Positions 1 through 7,492 of a stretch of 63,589 nucleotides of DNA are shown piece by piece (positions within the stretch are counted from its first letter, which is position 1; each line of letters begins with the position of its first letter). The DNA lies in NCBI RefSeq assembly GCF_001422665.1, contig NZ_LMLU01000011.1, forward strand, positions 1-63,589, written 5' to 3'. Origin of the DNA: Arthrobacter sp. Leaf234. GTDB taxonomy: Bacteria > Actinomycetota > Actinomycetes > Actinomycetales > Micrococcaceae. The position numbers and the translations under genes are program-made. Below the pieces are notes generated by a model. That model had not been told where the DNA came from, did no database searches, and was given only the letters and a program-made list of their open reading frames with translations.

Positions 1-171
1 GGTGATCACCCGGTACCCGGCAGACTGCAGTGCAGGGACCTGATTCTTAAACGCCTCCCCCGACAGGGGCCACCCATGAATCAGGACCACGGGACGACCG
101 GTACCACCGGTGTCATCGACGTGGAGGTTGGTGTTCTTGAACAGACCATGATGCGCGACGATCTCCGCCAT
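1..171 (-). CDS. Alpha/beta hydrolase, N-terminal part (gene runs off the window edge)
   Basis: These are the first 57 codons of a minus-strand gene cut by the left edge. The ATG at 171 is preceded by AGAAGGAG at a normal distance, so the start is well supported. Residues 27-40 read PVVLIHGWPLSGEA. The HGWP element is the oxyanion-hole motif of alpha/beta hydrolases, and the N-terminus looks like the cofactor-free (non-haem) chloroperoxidase/esterase group. The catalytic Ser, Asp and His lie outside the window. The substrate cannot be told, nor whether the gene is intact; its neighbours to the right are gene remnants. Confidence 0.75.
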   Translation of the reverse strand, partial: MAEIVAHHGLFKNTNLHVDDTGGTGRPVVLIHGWPLSGEAFKNQVPALQSAGYRVIT

Positions 172-570
172 AGGGGTAACTCCTTCTGATGCTTCACTGA
201 TACTTCACCGAAGCTTCTCTGTCGGTGACGCGCCATGGGCGCGTCCTTCACCCTAGACATTCGTCAGCATGCTGTCGTTCGGATGGGTGCCGGTTGCGCT
301 GCCGCAAGACGCGTGATGCCACGCTGGGCAGCCGGGCCCCAGGGTCGGACCTGGATGCGCCGGAGATGGAGGGCCTATCGTCTGTAGCGGTCGCGCCATG
401 CCGGATCGTCAAACAGTGCCCCACAATCGGTGCTTGCTTGACGTCGGTGCGGCTGGTCGCGTTGACTCATCAGTAGGCCCAGCATCTGGTCAAGAAGCGG
501 CTGGATACTGAGCAGGGCCCGCCCGGGTCCTTAAGCGATCGGGCCGATCTCCGGTAGAGGGGGTTCTCCT
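172..570. other. Gene-free stretch
   Basis: No convincing coding region is visible between the hydrolase start and the dehydrogenase remnant. An 83-codon open frame at 225-476 has no ribosome-binding site and no recognisable protein character. The stretch contains the hydrolase promoter region and a short inverted repeat at 227-245. Confidence 0.5.
227..245. repeat. Perfect 8-bp inverted repeat
   Basis: GACGCGCC and GGCGCGTC are separated by ATG. The repeat lies about 55 bases upstream of the hydrolase start, so it could be an operator or a small hairpin. No function can be assigned. Confidence 0.5.
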
Positions 571-939
571 ATGAAGGCAGTAGTTTTCAAAGCACCGGAC
601 GAACTGTCCGTCGAGACCGTCGATGACCCCACGATCCAAGGTCCACTGGACACGATCATCCGGATCACGACAGCGAACATCTACGGGTCCGACCTACACC
701 CGTATGAGGGGCGCATCGGGTTCAACGACTGCGAAGCGTTCATTGAAGGCATCAGCATCGCCGGCGGCCAATGCCCGGTGAAAAAGTACAACCGGGAGCT
801 ACGGGACATCATCATCCGCGGACGGGCGAACCCGTCCTGGATCGTCTCCCATGAACTCTCACTCGACGACGCCGTGGACGCCTACTCCAACGTCGACAAG
901 CGCGAGAACGGCTGGACCACAGTCCTCCTCCACCCCTGA
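571..939 (+). pseudogene. Internally deleted zinc-dependent alcohol/formaldehyde dehydrogenase
   Basis: The 122-residue frame joins the two ends of a medium-chain zinc dehydrogenase of the glutathione-independent formaldehyde dehydrogenase type, which is normally near 390 residues. Residues 1-50 match the family N-terminus. From about residue 66 (GGQCPVKKYNREL) to the end (GWTTVLLHP) it matches the family C-terminus. The central catalytic and Rossmann regions, some 250 residues, are missing, yet the frame is kept. The expected zinc ligand Cys in the N-terminal motif is Tyr (NIYGSDLH). An ATG with a purine-rich leader (AGAGGGGG) remains. It is almost certainly inactive, although a short product could still be made. 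Confidence 0.8.
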
Positions 940-979
940 TATCCACGCCTGTCAGCTGCCTGAATCACTGACTGAAGTC

Positions 980-997
980 GGTCAACGGACGTTGACC
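980..997. promoter_or_regulatory. Palindrome, possible operator
   Basis: GGTCAAC and GTTGACC form a perfect 7-bp inverted repeat around GGAC, in the gap between the dehydrogenase and flavodoxin remnants. Its size and spacing suit a dimeric repressor site such as a TetR- or MarR-type operator, but no regulator gene is adjacent. It may be left over from a lost regulatory unit. Confidence 0.4.
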
Positions 998-1066
998 AGT
1001 CGACCGACAGGTGGCGAGTGAGCCGCCTGCTAGCTGGGGAGGCCGAGGATCGGCGAGGGGACGCAC

Positions 1067-1105
1067 GTGACCTTCACCGCCAATGCGGTGAAGCTCCATG
1101 GTCAC
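1067..1105. repeat. Nested inverted repeat / hairpin
   Basis: CTTCACCGC (1072-1080) pairs perfectly with GCGGTGAAG (1085-1093) around CAAT, and GTGACC (1067) pairs with GGTCAC (1100-1105) outside it. There is no T-tract. It lies about 50 bases upstream of the flavodoxin remnant and could be an operator or a terminator-like hairpin. Confidence 0.45.
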
Positions 1106-1152
1106 CCCCACCCTCCTGACTACCAGGATCACTGAAGGGAACGCAGCCCCTC

Positions 1153-1603
1153 ATGGCTGATCCAGCTGCTCTTGCGTTGATCTGTACGTTGACACCCCCC
1201 CCTGATCCTCGCCGCAGACATCCTGGTCCTGTCCACCCCGATCTGGATTCGCCACCCCTGCAGCATCGCCCAGCAGGTCATGGAACGCCTTGACGCCTAG
1301 TTGTTCGCAACCGATGACGAGGGACGGCGCAGCATGTACGGGAAAGTCGCCACCGTCGCTGTCGTCGGCAACGAAGACGGCGCACACGAAACCGTCGCGG
1401 ACCTCATGCAGGGACTCAACGACGTCGGGTTCACCCTCCCCGTACAGGGCGGCACCTATTGGGTTGGCGAAGCCATGCAAATAGTCGCCTTCAAGGACCT
1501 CGACCAGGTCCCCGACCCCGTCGCGTCCACCGACCCCGGGCTGTTCCGCAACGCCGCCCGCCTCGCCGCCTACCTCAAAGCCACCCCGAATCCGACCGGT
1601 TGA
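1153..1603 (+). pseudogene. Flavodoxin / FMN-reductase family protein, deleted and frameshifted
   Basis: An ATG at 1153 with GAAGGGAA upstream opens with ADPAALALICTLTP, a typical start for actinobacterial flavodoxin-family NADPH:FMN reductases. At a run of eight C (1195-1202) the coding sense changes frame. It continues with ILAADILVLSTPIW, the middle of the same family, so about 50-60 codons of the FMN-binding part are missing. A further in-frame TAG at 1298-1300 interrupts the reading before the C-terminal part (YGKVATVAVVGNEDGAH, then GLNDVGFTLP) ending at 1603. With a deletion, a frameshift and a stop codon it cannot make a functional enzyme. Confidence 0.8.
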
Positions 1604-1656
1604 CGAGATGACAGGTCTACGGTGGGTGTAGCGCAACCTTGTGAGGAGGGACAGCG

Positions 1657-1911
1657 ATGGGCAGACCGATGACTGCCGCTGAACAGTACACCGCCCTTTC
1701 CTCGACAGTGCACCTCCTCGGAATCAGCCTGCCTGACCTGTGGTTGGAGTACTACGCAATGGGCGGCAACCTCGAACTCTTGGACCTCGATGCCTACGTC
1801 TACGGGATAAACACCCTCCCGGCCGTAGATCGATCCATGCTCGAACAGGTTCTGCGGGAGCTGGACCCCGTGATCTTCAACCTCGCCACAGACGCTTCGG
1901 GAATTCCCTGA
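1657..1911 (+). CDS. Small hypothetical protein, paralogue of the gene at 7493
   Basis: This gene encodes an 84-residue soluble protein of unknown function. GAGGAGG lies just before the ATG, so expression is plausible. It shares a pattern with the 94-residue product at 7493-7777: LWL-x-Y-[YF]-x-MGG near residues 28-37, then AY-x(2)-G, LP, and a conserved L-x-E/N-L helix end. Both look all-helical and have no signal peptide or membrane segment. The gene sits 50 bases upstream of a PAS-ANTAR regulator on the same strand, so they may be co-transcribed. I recognise this as a recurring Micrococcaceae hypothetical family but cannot assign a role. Confidence 0.75.
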   Translation: MGRPMTAAEQYTALSSTVHLLGISLPDLWLEYYAMGGNLELLDLDAYVYGINTLPAVDRSMLEQVLRELDPVIFNLATDASGIP

Positions 1912-1960
1912 TCAGTCCGCCCCTGGCTGCCCTCCGGTTCATGTCGGACCGTGTCAGACC

Positions 1961-2689
1961 GTGTTGCTATTATTCAGGGCGAACAGAGTTATGCAGCTAG
2001 CTCTGCGACGACCCGTAGAGAGCCATCTCCTCGTGCAGTCATTCGATGATGCCCCGAAGTCCACCCCTGGCTTCGGTGTACCTTCTCACCTGTTCCATAA
2101 CTGTCCGACCGGGACCTTCCAGTACTACTTCGCGACCGGCACCTTCCACTGGTCCGACGAGATGTTCATCATGCACGGGTACGAGCCCGGCGAGATCGAG
2201 CCGACCTTCGAGCTCGGCCAGTCCCACGTCCACCCCACGATGCGGGAGAGCAGCGCTTCATTCTGGGTCGAAGTGACAGACCACGCCGGCCCATTGTCGA
2301 TGTATCTGACCCTTCAGGACAGAAGGGGCAAGGACTATCAGACTCTCGTAGTGGGCGGACCACTGTTCGAGGACGGTCAGCACGTCGGGGTGTGGGGGCT
2401 GCTGATCGATCTCACGCGCTCAATCCACACCGATTCGCACCGGCTCGCCAACGAAGCCGTCGCCGCGGCCACCCTGAAGCGCAGCACCATCGATCAGGCC
2501 AAAGGCATCCTCACCGGCATGACCGGCATCAGCGCCAGCGAAGCCTTCGACGTCATCTCCCAACACAGCCAGGACACCAACCGCAAGGTCAGCCTTATCG
2601 CACAGGACATCGTCGACGCCATCGGGCACCACATCCCCCGGCAGATCGACGGCAAGGACCGGGCACGTCAGTTCCTGCGCTCTCTGTAG
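1961..2689 (+). CDS. PAS and ANTAR domain regulator
   Basis: This is a 242-residue (or 232-residue) sensory RNA-binding regulator. Residues 45-150 form a PAS domain of the PAS_3 type (TFHWSDEMFIMHGYEPGEIE, then a VHP segment and GVWGLLIDLT). Residues 165-221 form an ANTAR domain (STIDQAKGILTGMTGISASEAF). ANTAR proteins bind paired hairpins in nascent mRNA and cause antitermination when the sensor domain is signalled. The start is uncertain: GTG 1961, or ATG 1991, which matches the homology better; neither has a strong ribosome-binding site. The target transcripts are not evident nearby. A second, broken ANTAR gene lies at 4281-4890. Confidence 0.85.
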   Translation: MLLLFRANRVMQLALRRPVESHLLVQSFDDAPKSTPGFGVPSHLFHNCPTGTFQYYFATGTFHWSDEMFIMHGYEPGEIEPTFELGQSHVHPTMRESSASFWVEVTDHAGPLSMYLTLQDRRGKDYQTLVVGGPLFEDGQHVGVWGLLIDLTRSIHTDSHRLANEAVAAATLKRSTIDQAKGILTGMTGISASEAFDVISQHSQDTNRKVSLIAQDIVDAIGHHIPRQIDGKDRARQFLRSL

Positions 2690-2776
2690 CCGCACTCCCC
2701 TGGCGGGTGCGTCATGCGCATGTCTGCTGTTGACCGGGCCTTTGACCACGATCAGTCATCGGGGTGACGTTGCCGA

Positions 2777-2926
2777 ATGGAGGGCTCAGCGCTCATCAAC
2801 GGAGCTTCGAGCGACGTCGGCCGGGTCATCGCCGTGTCCCTTGCAGCACGCAACGACATAGTGCACCTTCAGGGGCGCGATGCTGGCCGCCTCGCCGAAA
2901 CGGCGGAATCAACCCCTACCAGCTGA
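2777..2926 (+). pseudogene. Short-chain dehydrogenase, N-terminal remnant
   Basis: Fifty codons beginning at ATG 2777 encode an N-terminal Rossmann beta-alpha-beta unit: ALINGASSDVGRVIA matches the TGxxxGxG nucleotide-binding loop, followed by VHLQGRDAGRLAE. A TGA at 2924 ends it. The catalytic Tyr-x3-Lys half of the SDR family (normally about 250 residues) is not found downstream in any frame. It is a truncated remnant like its neighbours at 571, 1153 and 4281. Confidence 0.65.
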
Positions 2927-3410
2927 TCGGCGTCGGGCCCGGTGAGGGCTGCGATGTCGCAGATGAGGAATTGAAAGGTCCAAAACGGCCTCACAAGCGG
3001 CACGTCGTCCTCGATAGAGCCGGGCTTCGGAACGTCGTCGAGGTCGGCCATCTGCGACTCAGGAGCGCCGTACAGGATCGGTGTGCCCGATGCCGGCGGA
3101 GACGGTTGCCGCTGTATTGAGTAGTATCTTCGGTGGCGATCTCTTCACCGGTAGTCCCCCTCCGCGGGGTCCCTACCAGGACGTGCGGCTTCATCTGTAT
3201 AGCAGTGGGCAGGAAGGCGTAGAGGAGCGGTAGCGATACTGCACAAAATTCGTGCCCTGTCGCCCCGTTCAACCTCCCAATCCCTCACGGGTTGGCTGTC
3301 ACCAACTGTTCAGCTGATGCTGGTTGCTTCTGCGGGCTTTAGGTCTAGTGTTCGAATCACACATAGGTCTAGACACAGGCCAGGGATGTGTATTGAATGC
3401 GGAGACGGCC
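2927..3410. other. Gene-free stretch upstream of the acetyltransferase
   Basis: About 480 bases show no recognisable gene. A 60-codon minus-strand frame (2869-3051) starting with ADLDDVPKPG has some protein-like composition, but no homology I can name and no clear start signal. At 3339-3377 the octamer AGGTCTAG occurs twice around a TTCGAATC-containing short stem that resembles a tRNA T-arm, without the rest of a tRNA. Confidence 0.45.
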
Positions 3411-4082
3411 ATGACCGAACTGATGAATCACCCCGCAATACCCACGAGCACCACTGCCGCTGCAGCATCGCTCACGCTCCTCACAGAATCCGATCGGGCC
3501 AAGACGACGGCAAAGCTCACCCGGGCGAATCAGTTCGGGATGATCGACACGGAGCAGCTGACTGCGTGGATGGAATCCCGGCAGGAGCCTGATGACTCCC
3601 TCACTGACGATGAACGACCGACCCCAGCTGTTCTCGCGTCACTCTCTGTCCGCCGGTTGAGGACGCTGGTCAACCAGGCGTACACGCTGATGGATACCGG
3701 CTTCCCGCCCAGCCGGACGGTGGACCGGTACGAGATGCTCGTCGACGAGCTCGAGCGCAGAGCCGAGGCAGCGAAGAAACGGCATCCGGTGAGCGCGACG
3801 CGGGAGAAGTTCCGCGATAACTCGCTGTCCTCCCGGTTCGAGCTGTTCATCGACGGACACGTGGTCGCGTACATGCAGTACCGGATGACCGGCGGGGACC
3901 TGACCCTGATCATGGGTGACGAACTGCCGGGGTTCCGGAACCAAGGCGCTGCTACAACCCTGATGCGCGACATCGTCCTCGACGCCCACAAGCGGCGGTT
4001 GAACCTCATCCCCCGTTGCCCGATGGCTCACGCGTTCCTGGCCGATCACCCTCAATATCAGCAGTACACCGGCCACCATTGA
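3411..4082 (+). CDS. YjdJ-type GNAT N-acetyltransferase with an extra N-terminal domain
   Basis: The product has 223 residues from ATG 3411, which has GGAG eight bases upstream; an in-frame GTG/ATG at 3324 gives an implausible leader. Residues 125-215 form the compact acetyl-CoA-binding GNAT domain of the YjdJ/COG2388 family (FELFIDGHVVAYMQYR, then RNQGAATTLMRDIV and a C-terminal CPMAHAFLADHP). These small domains probably acetylate small amines or proteins. Residues 70-115 form a helical domain, SVRRLRTLVNQAY then DTGFPP and LVDELERRAE. It resembles the C-terminal half of the small protein at 5229-5492, so the enzyme looks like a fusion of two modules. The substrate is unknown. Confidence 0.8.
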   Translation: MTELMNHPAIPTSTTAAAASLTLLTESDRAKTTAKLTRANQFGMIDTEQLTAWMESRQEPDDSLTDDERPTPAVLASLSVRRLRTLVNQAYTLMDTGFPPSRTVDRYEMLVDELERRAEAAKKRHPVSATREKFRDNSLSSRFELFIDGHVVAYMQYRMTGGDLTLIMGDELPGFRNQGAATTLMRDIVLDAHKRRLNLIPRCPMAHAFLADHPQYQQYTGHH

Positions 4083-4200
4083 CCTATCGCTGATTCGCTG
4101 GGTCCCGCTTTCGCTGTGGAGCCAGCGGCATCCGGTCGGGCAGGGCTGCGGTGGGGCGTTGTCGGCTGTCCTGTCTGAGCCGGCCGCTCCAACTGGTGCG

Positions 4201-4242
4201 GTCGTCAGTCGGGGGTCGTCAGTCGGGGGTAGCAAATCGGGG
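4201..4242. repeat. 14-bp tandem repeat, two exact copies and one degenerate
   Basis: GTCGTCAGTCGGGG occurs at 4201-4214 and again at 4215-4228. It is followed by a third unit that matches at 10 of 14 positions. It lies between the acetyltransferase and the end of the GAF-ANTAR remnant, outside any coding sequence. Confidence 0.8.
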
Positions 4243-4280
4243 GCGCTCAACCGGGTAGTCGGCTCATGGGTGGAAGTTCT

Positions 4281-4890
4281 CTATGGGGTGGGTGTGGTGC
4301 CGATGTTGTCGAGGATGCTTTGGGCGAGGACCAGCAGCTTCATGTTGCGGAAGCTGGAGGTCTGACGGAGGGTGACGAAGGCTTCCTCCTGGCTGCAGAG
4401 GGTCTGGGACATGATGATTCCTCCTGCGGTGTCGATGACGTGCCGGCCCTCCATCGCGGCGCGTAGGTCAGCGCCCGTATCGGACAGGTCCGCCAGGCGC
4501 ACTGCGATCCGGAGGGACTTCGATGCCTCCTGCGCGAATCTATGGGCCAGATTCGTGGACCGGGGTGTGAAGGCGCCGGGCTTCGTCGAGGTAGACCTCT
4601 CGTTCCTCGTGGGCCGCTGTCAGGCGTGGCCCGTCATCGGACCCGCACTGGACCTCGTCCATCTTCTGGGCAACGTCATTGCTGCTGGACACCGTCGCTG
4701 CGCGGCGTGGCAGCAGGAGCGTCACCCCGCAGAACACGTCCTCTCCTGGGGTTTCGAGGACATCGACCGCCGTGCTCACCAGGATCTCGAGGTGCTCCAC
4801 GAGGTTCCCGCTATCGGTGACCGAGCGGTGTAAGAGCTCGGGGATCTCTCGGTCGTGCTCGGAGCCGCCCTTGGTGTCAGGGTCCGCGCC
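4281..4890 (-). pseudogene. GAF-ANTAR regulator with internal deletion and frameshift
   Basis: Read on the minus strand, the first part (4890 to about 4560) matches the N-terminus and first half of a GAF domain: EIPELLHRSVTDSG, then ETPGEDVFCGVTLLLPRRAA and MDEVQCGSDDGP. It ends at REVYLDEARR and runs to a stop at 4540. The end of the same family, RFAQEASKSLRIAVRLADLS plus a complete ANTAR domain (IIMSQTLCSQEEAF, then ILDNIG), continues in another frame down to 4281. About 60 residues of the GAF domain are lost at the junction near 4550-4575, and no good start codon remains. A GTG at 4502 could still give a free 73-residue ANTAR domain, but this is unlikely without a ribosome-binding site. 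Confidence 0.8.
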
Positions 4891-5228
4891 TTAGGGGGCA
4901 TTGTCTTGCGCGAATGAACGGTTGTTCATCATGGTCCTCACCACAGCTGAGGCCCTTGTAGGCGAGCTCTCAGAATTCGAGCGCCTACCGGAAGTACCCG
5001 TGTCATGACATCGTCCTCGGTACGGGACGATCTGAGCGACCATACCGGTAGCGTCACCGGCCATGGCACCTCGCCCGCGTCCTGGTTTCTCCACAACGTT
5101 CCACCGCGATCTGGTATCACTCCGACCAACGCGGAAGCCCGCCGATCACTGTCCTCGATACCGCACCGGGAGGGCCCCTGGCGGGGACCGTGCTCGCACC
5201 TGATGCCGGGAACCGGTCAGCTCGTAGG
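4891..5228. other. Gene-free stretch
   Basis: No gene is recognisable. Open frames of 63-111 codons on both strands lack ribosome-binding sites and family signatures. The stretch is the downstream side of the small gene at 5229 and the upstream side of the GAF-ANTAR remnant. Confidence 0.4.
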
Positions 5229-5492
5229 TCAGGGTGAGCGGCGCCGGGCGTACTCGGCACGCAGCGTCAGGATGGAATTGACCAGCCGATACTCGTACAC
5301 AGCGTCTTCGGGCGGATCCGATGTGTCCAGAACCTCGTAGAGCCGGTTCGCATGGACGCGAAGCTCCCGCAAGGGCATCCGCAGGTAATTCGGGGGCCGA
5401 GCGTCAGAAGGATTCCGCAGTGGTCCGGACGGCGACTCTACGGGCGACGTCGTTGGTGATTCGAGGCGGGGTGTTGAGCAGTGGGGGCACAT
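5229..5492 (-). CDS. Small hypothetical protein with CPHC zinc knuckle
   Basis: From the ATG at 5492, six bases after GGAG, the product has 87 residues; the longer frame upstream has no protein character. It opens with MCPHC, which could bind a metal or be half of a zinc ribbon. A Pro/Ser-rich linker follows, then a helical C-terminal part (MPLRELRVHANRLYEVLDTS, DPPEDAVYEY, then LRAEYARR). That part resembles residues 70-115 of the acetyltransferase at 3411-4082: an LR-x-LR-x(3)-N-x(2)-Y core, DT-x(2)-PP, then Y-x(2)-LV and RAE. The function is unknown. Confidence 0.6.
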   Translation of the reverse strand: MCPHCSTPRLESPTTSPVESPSGPLRNPSDARPPNYLRMPLRELRVHANRLYEVLDTSDPPEDAVYEYRLVNSILTLRAEYARRRSP

Positions 5493-5850
5493 CATCATCT
5501 CCAGACACGACGTTGGTCGAGCCCACTGCTGAGCCGCTGGCAGGCACTCTACCCAAACACGAACCCCCCAGCCAATGAACCCGCACATCATGACGACGAC
5601 AAAGCGCAGTTCATGAGCAGATGCAGATCTGCTACGTCGAGTTCCTGGAACCCCGTTGTAGGTGTCCGGCTGTTCCAGCACGATTCACGCACCGGCCGAC
5701 TGCAGTGAGGGGATGCAGGACAGTCTCTCGTGGACATGCTCTCTGACCGCGTCAGCTTGCTCTTGACTCGGCCGCCACCGGGTCTCGTGCGGTGGCAGTG
5801 GGCCGGACTGCTCGCTGGTGTTGTGTCCTGGTCCATGCAGCGCACTCGCA
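5493..5850. other. Gene-free stretch
   Basis: This 358-base gap between two short minus-strand frames shows no recognisable gene. Upstream extension of the 5229 gene is open to 5681, but its composition (Arg/Ser/Trp-rich, no conserved look) argues against coding. Confidence 0.4.
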
Positions 5851-5979
5851 TCAAGCCCGGTGCGCGTGCTCGGGGCAGTAGTAGCGGCCGACGTCGACGG
5901 TGATCGTCCTGTACAGCCAGCCCTCGGGCAGGGCCTTCCCTCGTCCTGAAGTTTGGTCGTCGCGCGGCAGACGCAGCAC
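5851..5979 (-). pseudogene. Fragment of a small zinc-knuckle protein
   Basis: Forty-two codons from a GTG at 5979 read VLRLPRDDQTSGRGKALPEG, then WLYRTITVDVGRYYCPEHAH. The protein-like frame is open for nine more codons upstream without a usable start, so the N-terminus is probably lost. The ending, x-GW-x-Y-x(8)-G-x-YYCPEH, resembles the DWAYIADAGLTFCPLH part of the 86-residue protein at 6121-6381. There the CPLH is preceded by CAEC about 30 residues earlier. It may be the remains of a second member of that family. It could be a real short gene if the GTG is used. Confidence 0.45.
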
Positions 5980-6120
5980 TATGCCAGGGCTGGAGTTCTC
6001 ATCAGGTCATGCGTCTGTTTCGGCTAGGTGGGGAGCGCTCTCACCCAGTAGAACTGTCGGTGAGGGCCCCGGTCGTCTGTGTGTTGATCCCCCATCCACG
6101 CAACCTCCCCGGGGCCTTCG

Positions 6121-6381
6121 TCATTGTTCCTCAAACGAACCGGTGGGCGGAGACTTGGGCTCGCCGGCGAGCTTGTCGAGCTCGCCCTTCTTGTAGATCC
6201 TGATGACGTCCTGCCAGCCCTCGGGCATCCGCGGCCGGTGCAGCGGGCAGAATGTCAGTCCCGCATCCGCGATGTACGCCCAATCCTTCGGCGTTCCATC
6301 ACCGGTGAGCGTCAGCGGGGCGGTCCTGCCGCATTCCGCGCATTCGGCCACTTGGTCATTGTCGGGGCGGGTCGCAGGCAT
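6121..6381 (-). CDS. Hypothetical protein with zinc-ribbon cysteines
   Basis: The 86-residue product carries CAEC (residues 14-17) and CPLH (residues 45-48), a spacing that suits a single zinc ribbon. The C-terminal part (MPEGWQDVIRIYKKGELDKL) is charged and helical. The ATG at 6381 has no strong ribosome-binding site. No membrane segment or signal peptide is present. I do not recognise a named family. Such proteins are common hypotheticals in Arthrobacter-like genomes. Confidence 0.6.
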   Translation of the reverse strand: MPATRPDNDQVAECAECGRTAPLTLTGDGTPKDWAYIADAGLTFCPLHRPRMPEGWQDVIRIYKKGELDKLAGEPKSPPTGSFEEQ

Positions 6382-6499
6382 CTGCTCAGTCTGTCAGCAC
6401 CCGCCAACCCCATGCTGCCGAAGGGTGTCAGCGTCGTGTTCTACGCTCTGTAGTGGAGTCCTGTCCGGGGTGTCCGTCGTACTCCACCTACCGTGCATC

Positions 6500-6847
6500 C
6501 TAGTCAGGACGTCCCACTCTCATGGAGCACTTTCCTCGAGTACTGCCTGACTGGGTGCCGGTGTGCAGCGCAGCAGCTCGGATGACAGTGCCCTGAGGCC
6601 AGTCGTAGAGCCGGGCGAGGCGCACGATGGACGTCGGGGTACCGTCCTCGGTGAACTCGAACCCTGAGTGTTCGTGGCTTCCGCCGGCGTGCGCGACCGC
6701 GGCGAGGACACGTGCCAGCACGCCACGGTCCAGGCCCGGGATGACGTCGCCGAGGTCGACCAGCGCTCCCCCGTCGTCGAGGGGGGCGATCACCGGTATG
6801 AATCGGCGTTCGTCACCGGAGAGTCGTTCGAGGGTGCCCTCGATCAC
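6500..6847 (-). CDS. Hypothetical protein, possibly 5'-truncated
   Basis: The frame encodes up to 115 residues from a GTG at 6847 and has sound protein character (GGALVDLGDVIPGLDRGVLA, then GFEFTEDGTPTSIVRLARLY). There is no ribosome-binding site at the GTG. Protein-like sequence (WPFVDFEVIEG) continues upstream to a TAG without an ATG, GTG or TTG, so the true start may have been lost. It has no cysteines in a metal motif, no membrane segment and no recognisable family. It could be a relic in this decaying region. Confidence 0.5.
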   Translation of the reverse strand: MIEGTLERLSGDERRFIPVIAPLDDGGALVDLGDVIPGLDRGVLARVLAAVAHAGGSHEHSGFEFTEDGTPTSIVRLARLYDWPQGTVIRAAALHTGTQSGSTRGKCSMRVGRPD

Positions 6848-7106
6848 TTCGAAGTCGACGAAGGGCCAGCGGCTGCCCCTACCGATCCACGGCTGTCCGA
6901 TCTATCAAAGAGACGTCCTCGAACCGGTGAGACGTCCGTTCAGAAGGTCGCTTGTCGACCCGTTGCCGCAGGGAGGCCGTCTGACCGTTCCTGCGGCTTC
7001 TTCTCTCTATGCTCGCCATGCACTTCACGGGGCGGTCCGAGCGGCCACGGGTCGCGGATGGGCGCACTCACGTGGTCGGCGAAAGCCGCCGCGTGGTCGA
7101 GGGCAC

Positions 7107-7130
7107 AAAAAAACCCCGGCGAACCGGGGT
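7107..7130 (-). terminator. Rho-independent terminator of tRNA-Leu
   Basis: On the minus strand ACCCCGG-TTCG-CCGGGGT is followed by a run of seven T. This classical hairpin starts six bases after the CCA end of the tRNA. Confidence 0.9.
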
Positions 7131-7135
7131 TCTCT

Positions 7136-7222
7136 TGGTGCGCGGAGGGGGACTTGAACCCCCACCCTCAATAAGAGGACTAGCACCTCAAGCTAGCGCG
7201 TCTGCCATTCCGCCACCCGCGC
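7136..7222 (-). tRNA. tRNA-Leu (anticodon GAG)
   Basis: An 87-base class II tRNA on the minus strand begins GCGCGGG and ends TCCGCGC plus an encoded CCA; the acceptor arms pair (one G-T). The anticodon stem CTAGC/GCTAG encloses TTGAGGT, giving anticodon GAG, which reads CUC and CUU leucine codons. A long variable arm and the T-arm GGGGGTTCAAGTCCCCC are present. It is followed directly by an intrinsic terminator. Several gene remnants lie on its 3' side, but no integrase or duplicated attachment sequence is visible. Confidence 0.95.
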
Positions 7223-7492
7223 GGGTGGTTTTTCGCCGTATAAACCGGCGAAAGCAACGAGAAAGACTCTACCACGAGAACCGCTCAGGAGTTGAATCGG
7301 CGGCCTGCCCTCGGGCCGCCGACGACAACCGGCACAACATGGAGCACGGAGCACGGAGGACCCCCTACCGTGGCGCCCGCGACCGCGGCAACCACCCCCT
7401 GCCCGACCCGTCGCACACGTCGCGCGGCATATGCTGGCCAGACCACGGACCGGCATGTGCCGTGGTGACGAGGAAATTCAAGGCAACAGGGA

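Noticed and set aside
350..354. Search for CRISPR arrays, IS terminal repeats and riboswitches in the intergenic regions
   Set aside because: No regularly spaced repeats, no transposase, and no known riboswitch core were recognisable; the only tandem repeats are those at 4201 and 36709.
225..476. 83-codon open frame after the hydrolase start
   Set aside because: It has no ribosome-binding site, is rich in Arg and Cys as in random GC-rich frames, and resembles no protein family.
3339..3377. T-arm-like TTCGAATC stem between two AGGTCTAG copies, possible tRNA or attachment-site remnant
   Set aside because: The stem is only three base pairs, no acceptor or anticodon arm is present, and no integrase gene is nearby.
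7107..7222. tRNA-Leu as the attachment site of an integrated element covering 1-7 kb
   Set aside because: There is no integrase, no duplicated tRNA 3' end on the other side, and no phage or conjugation genes.
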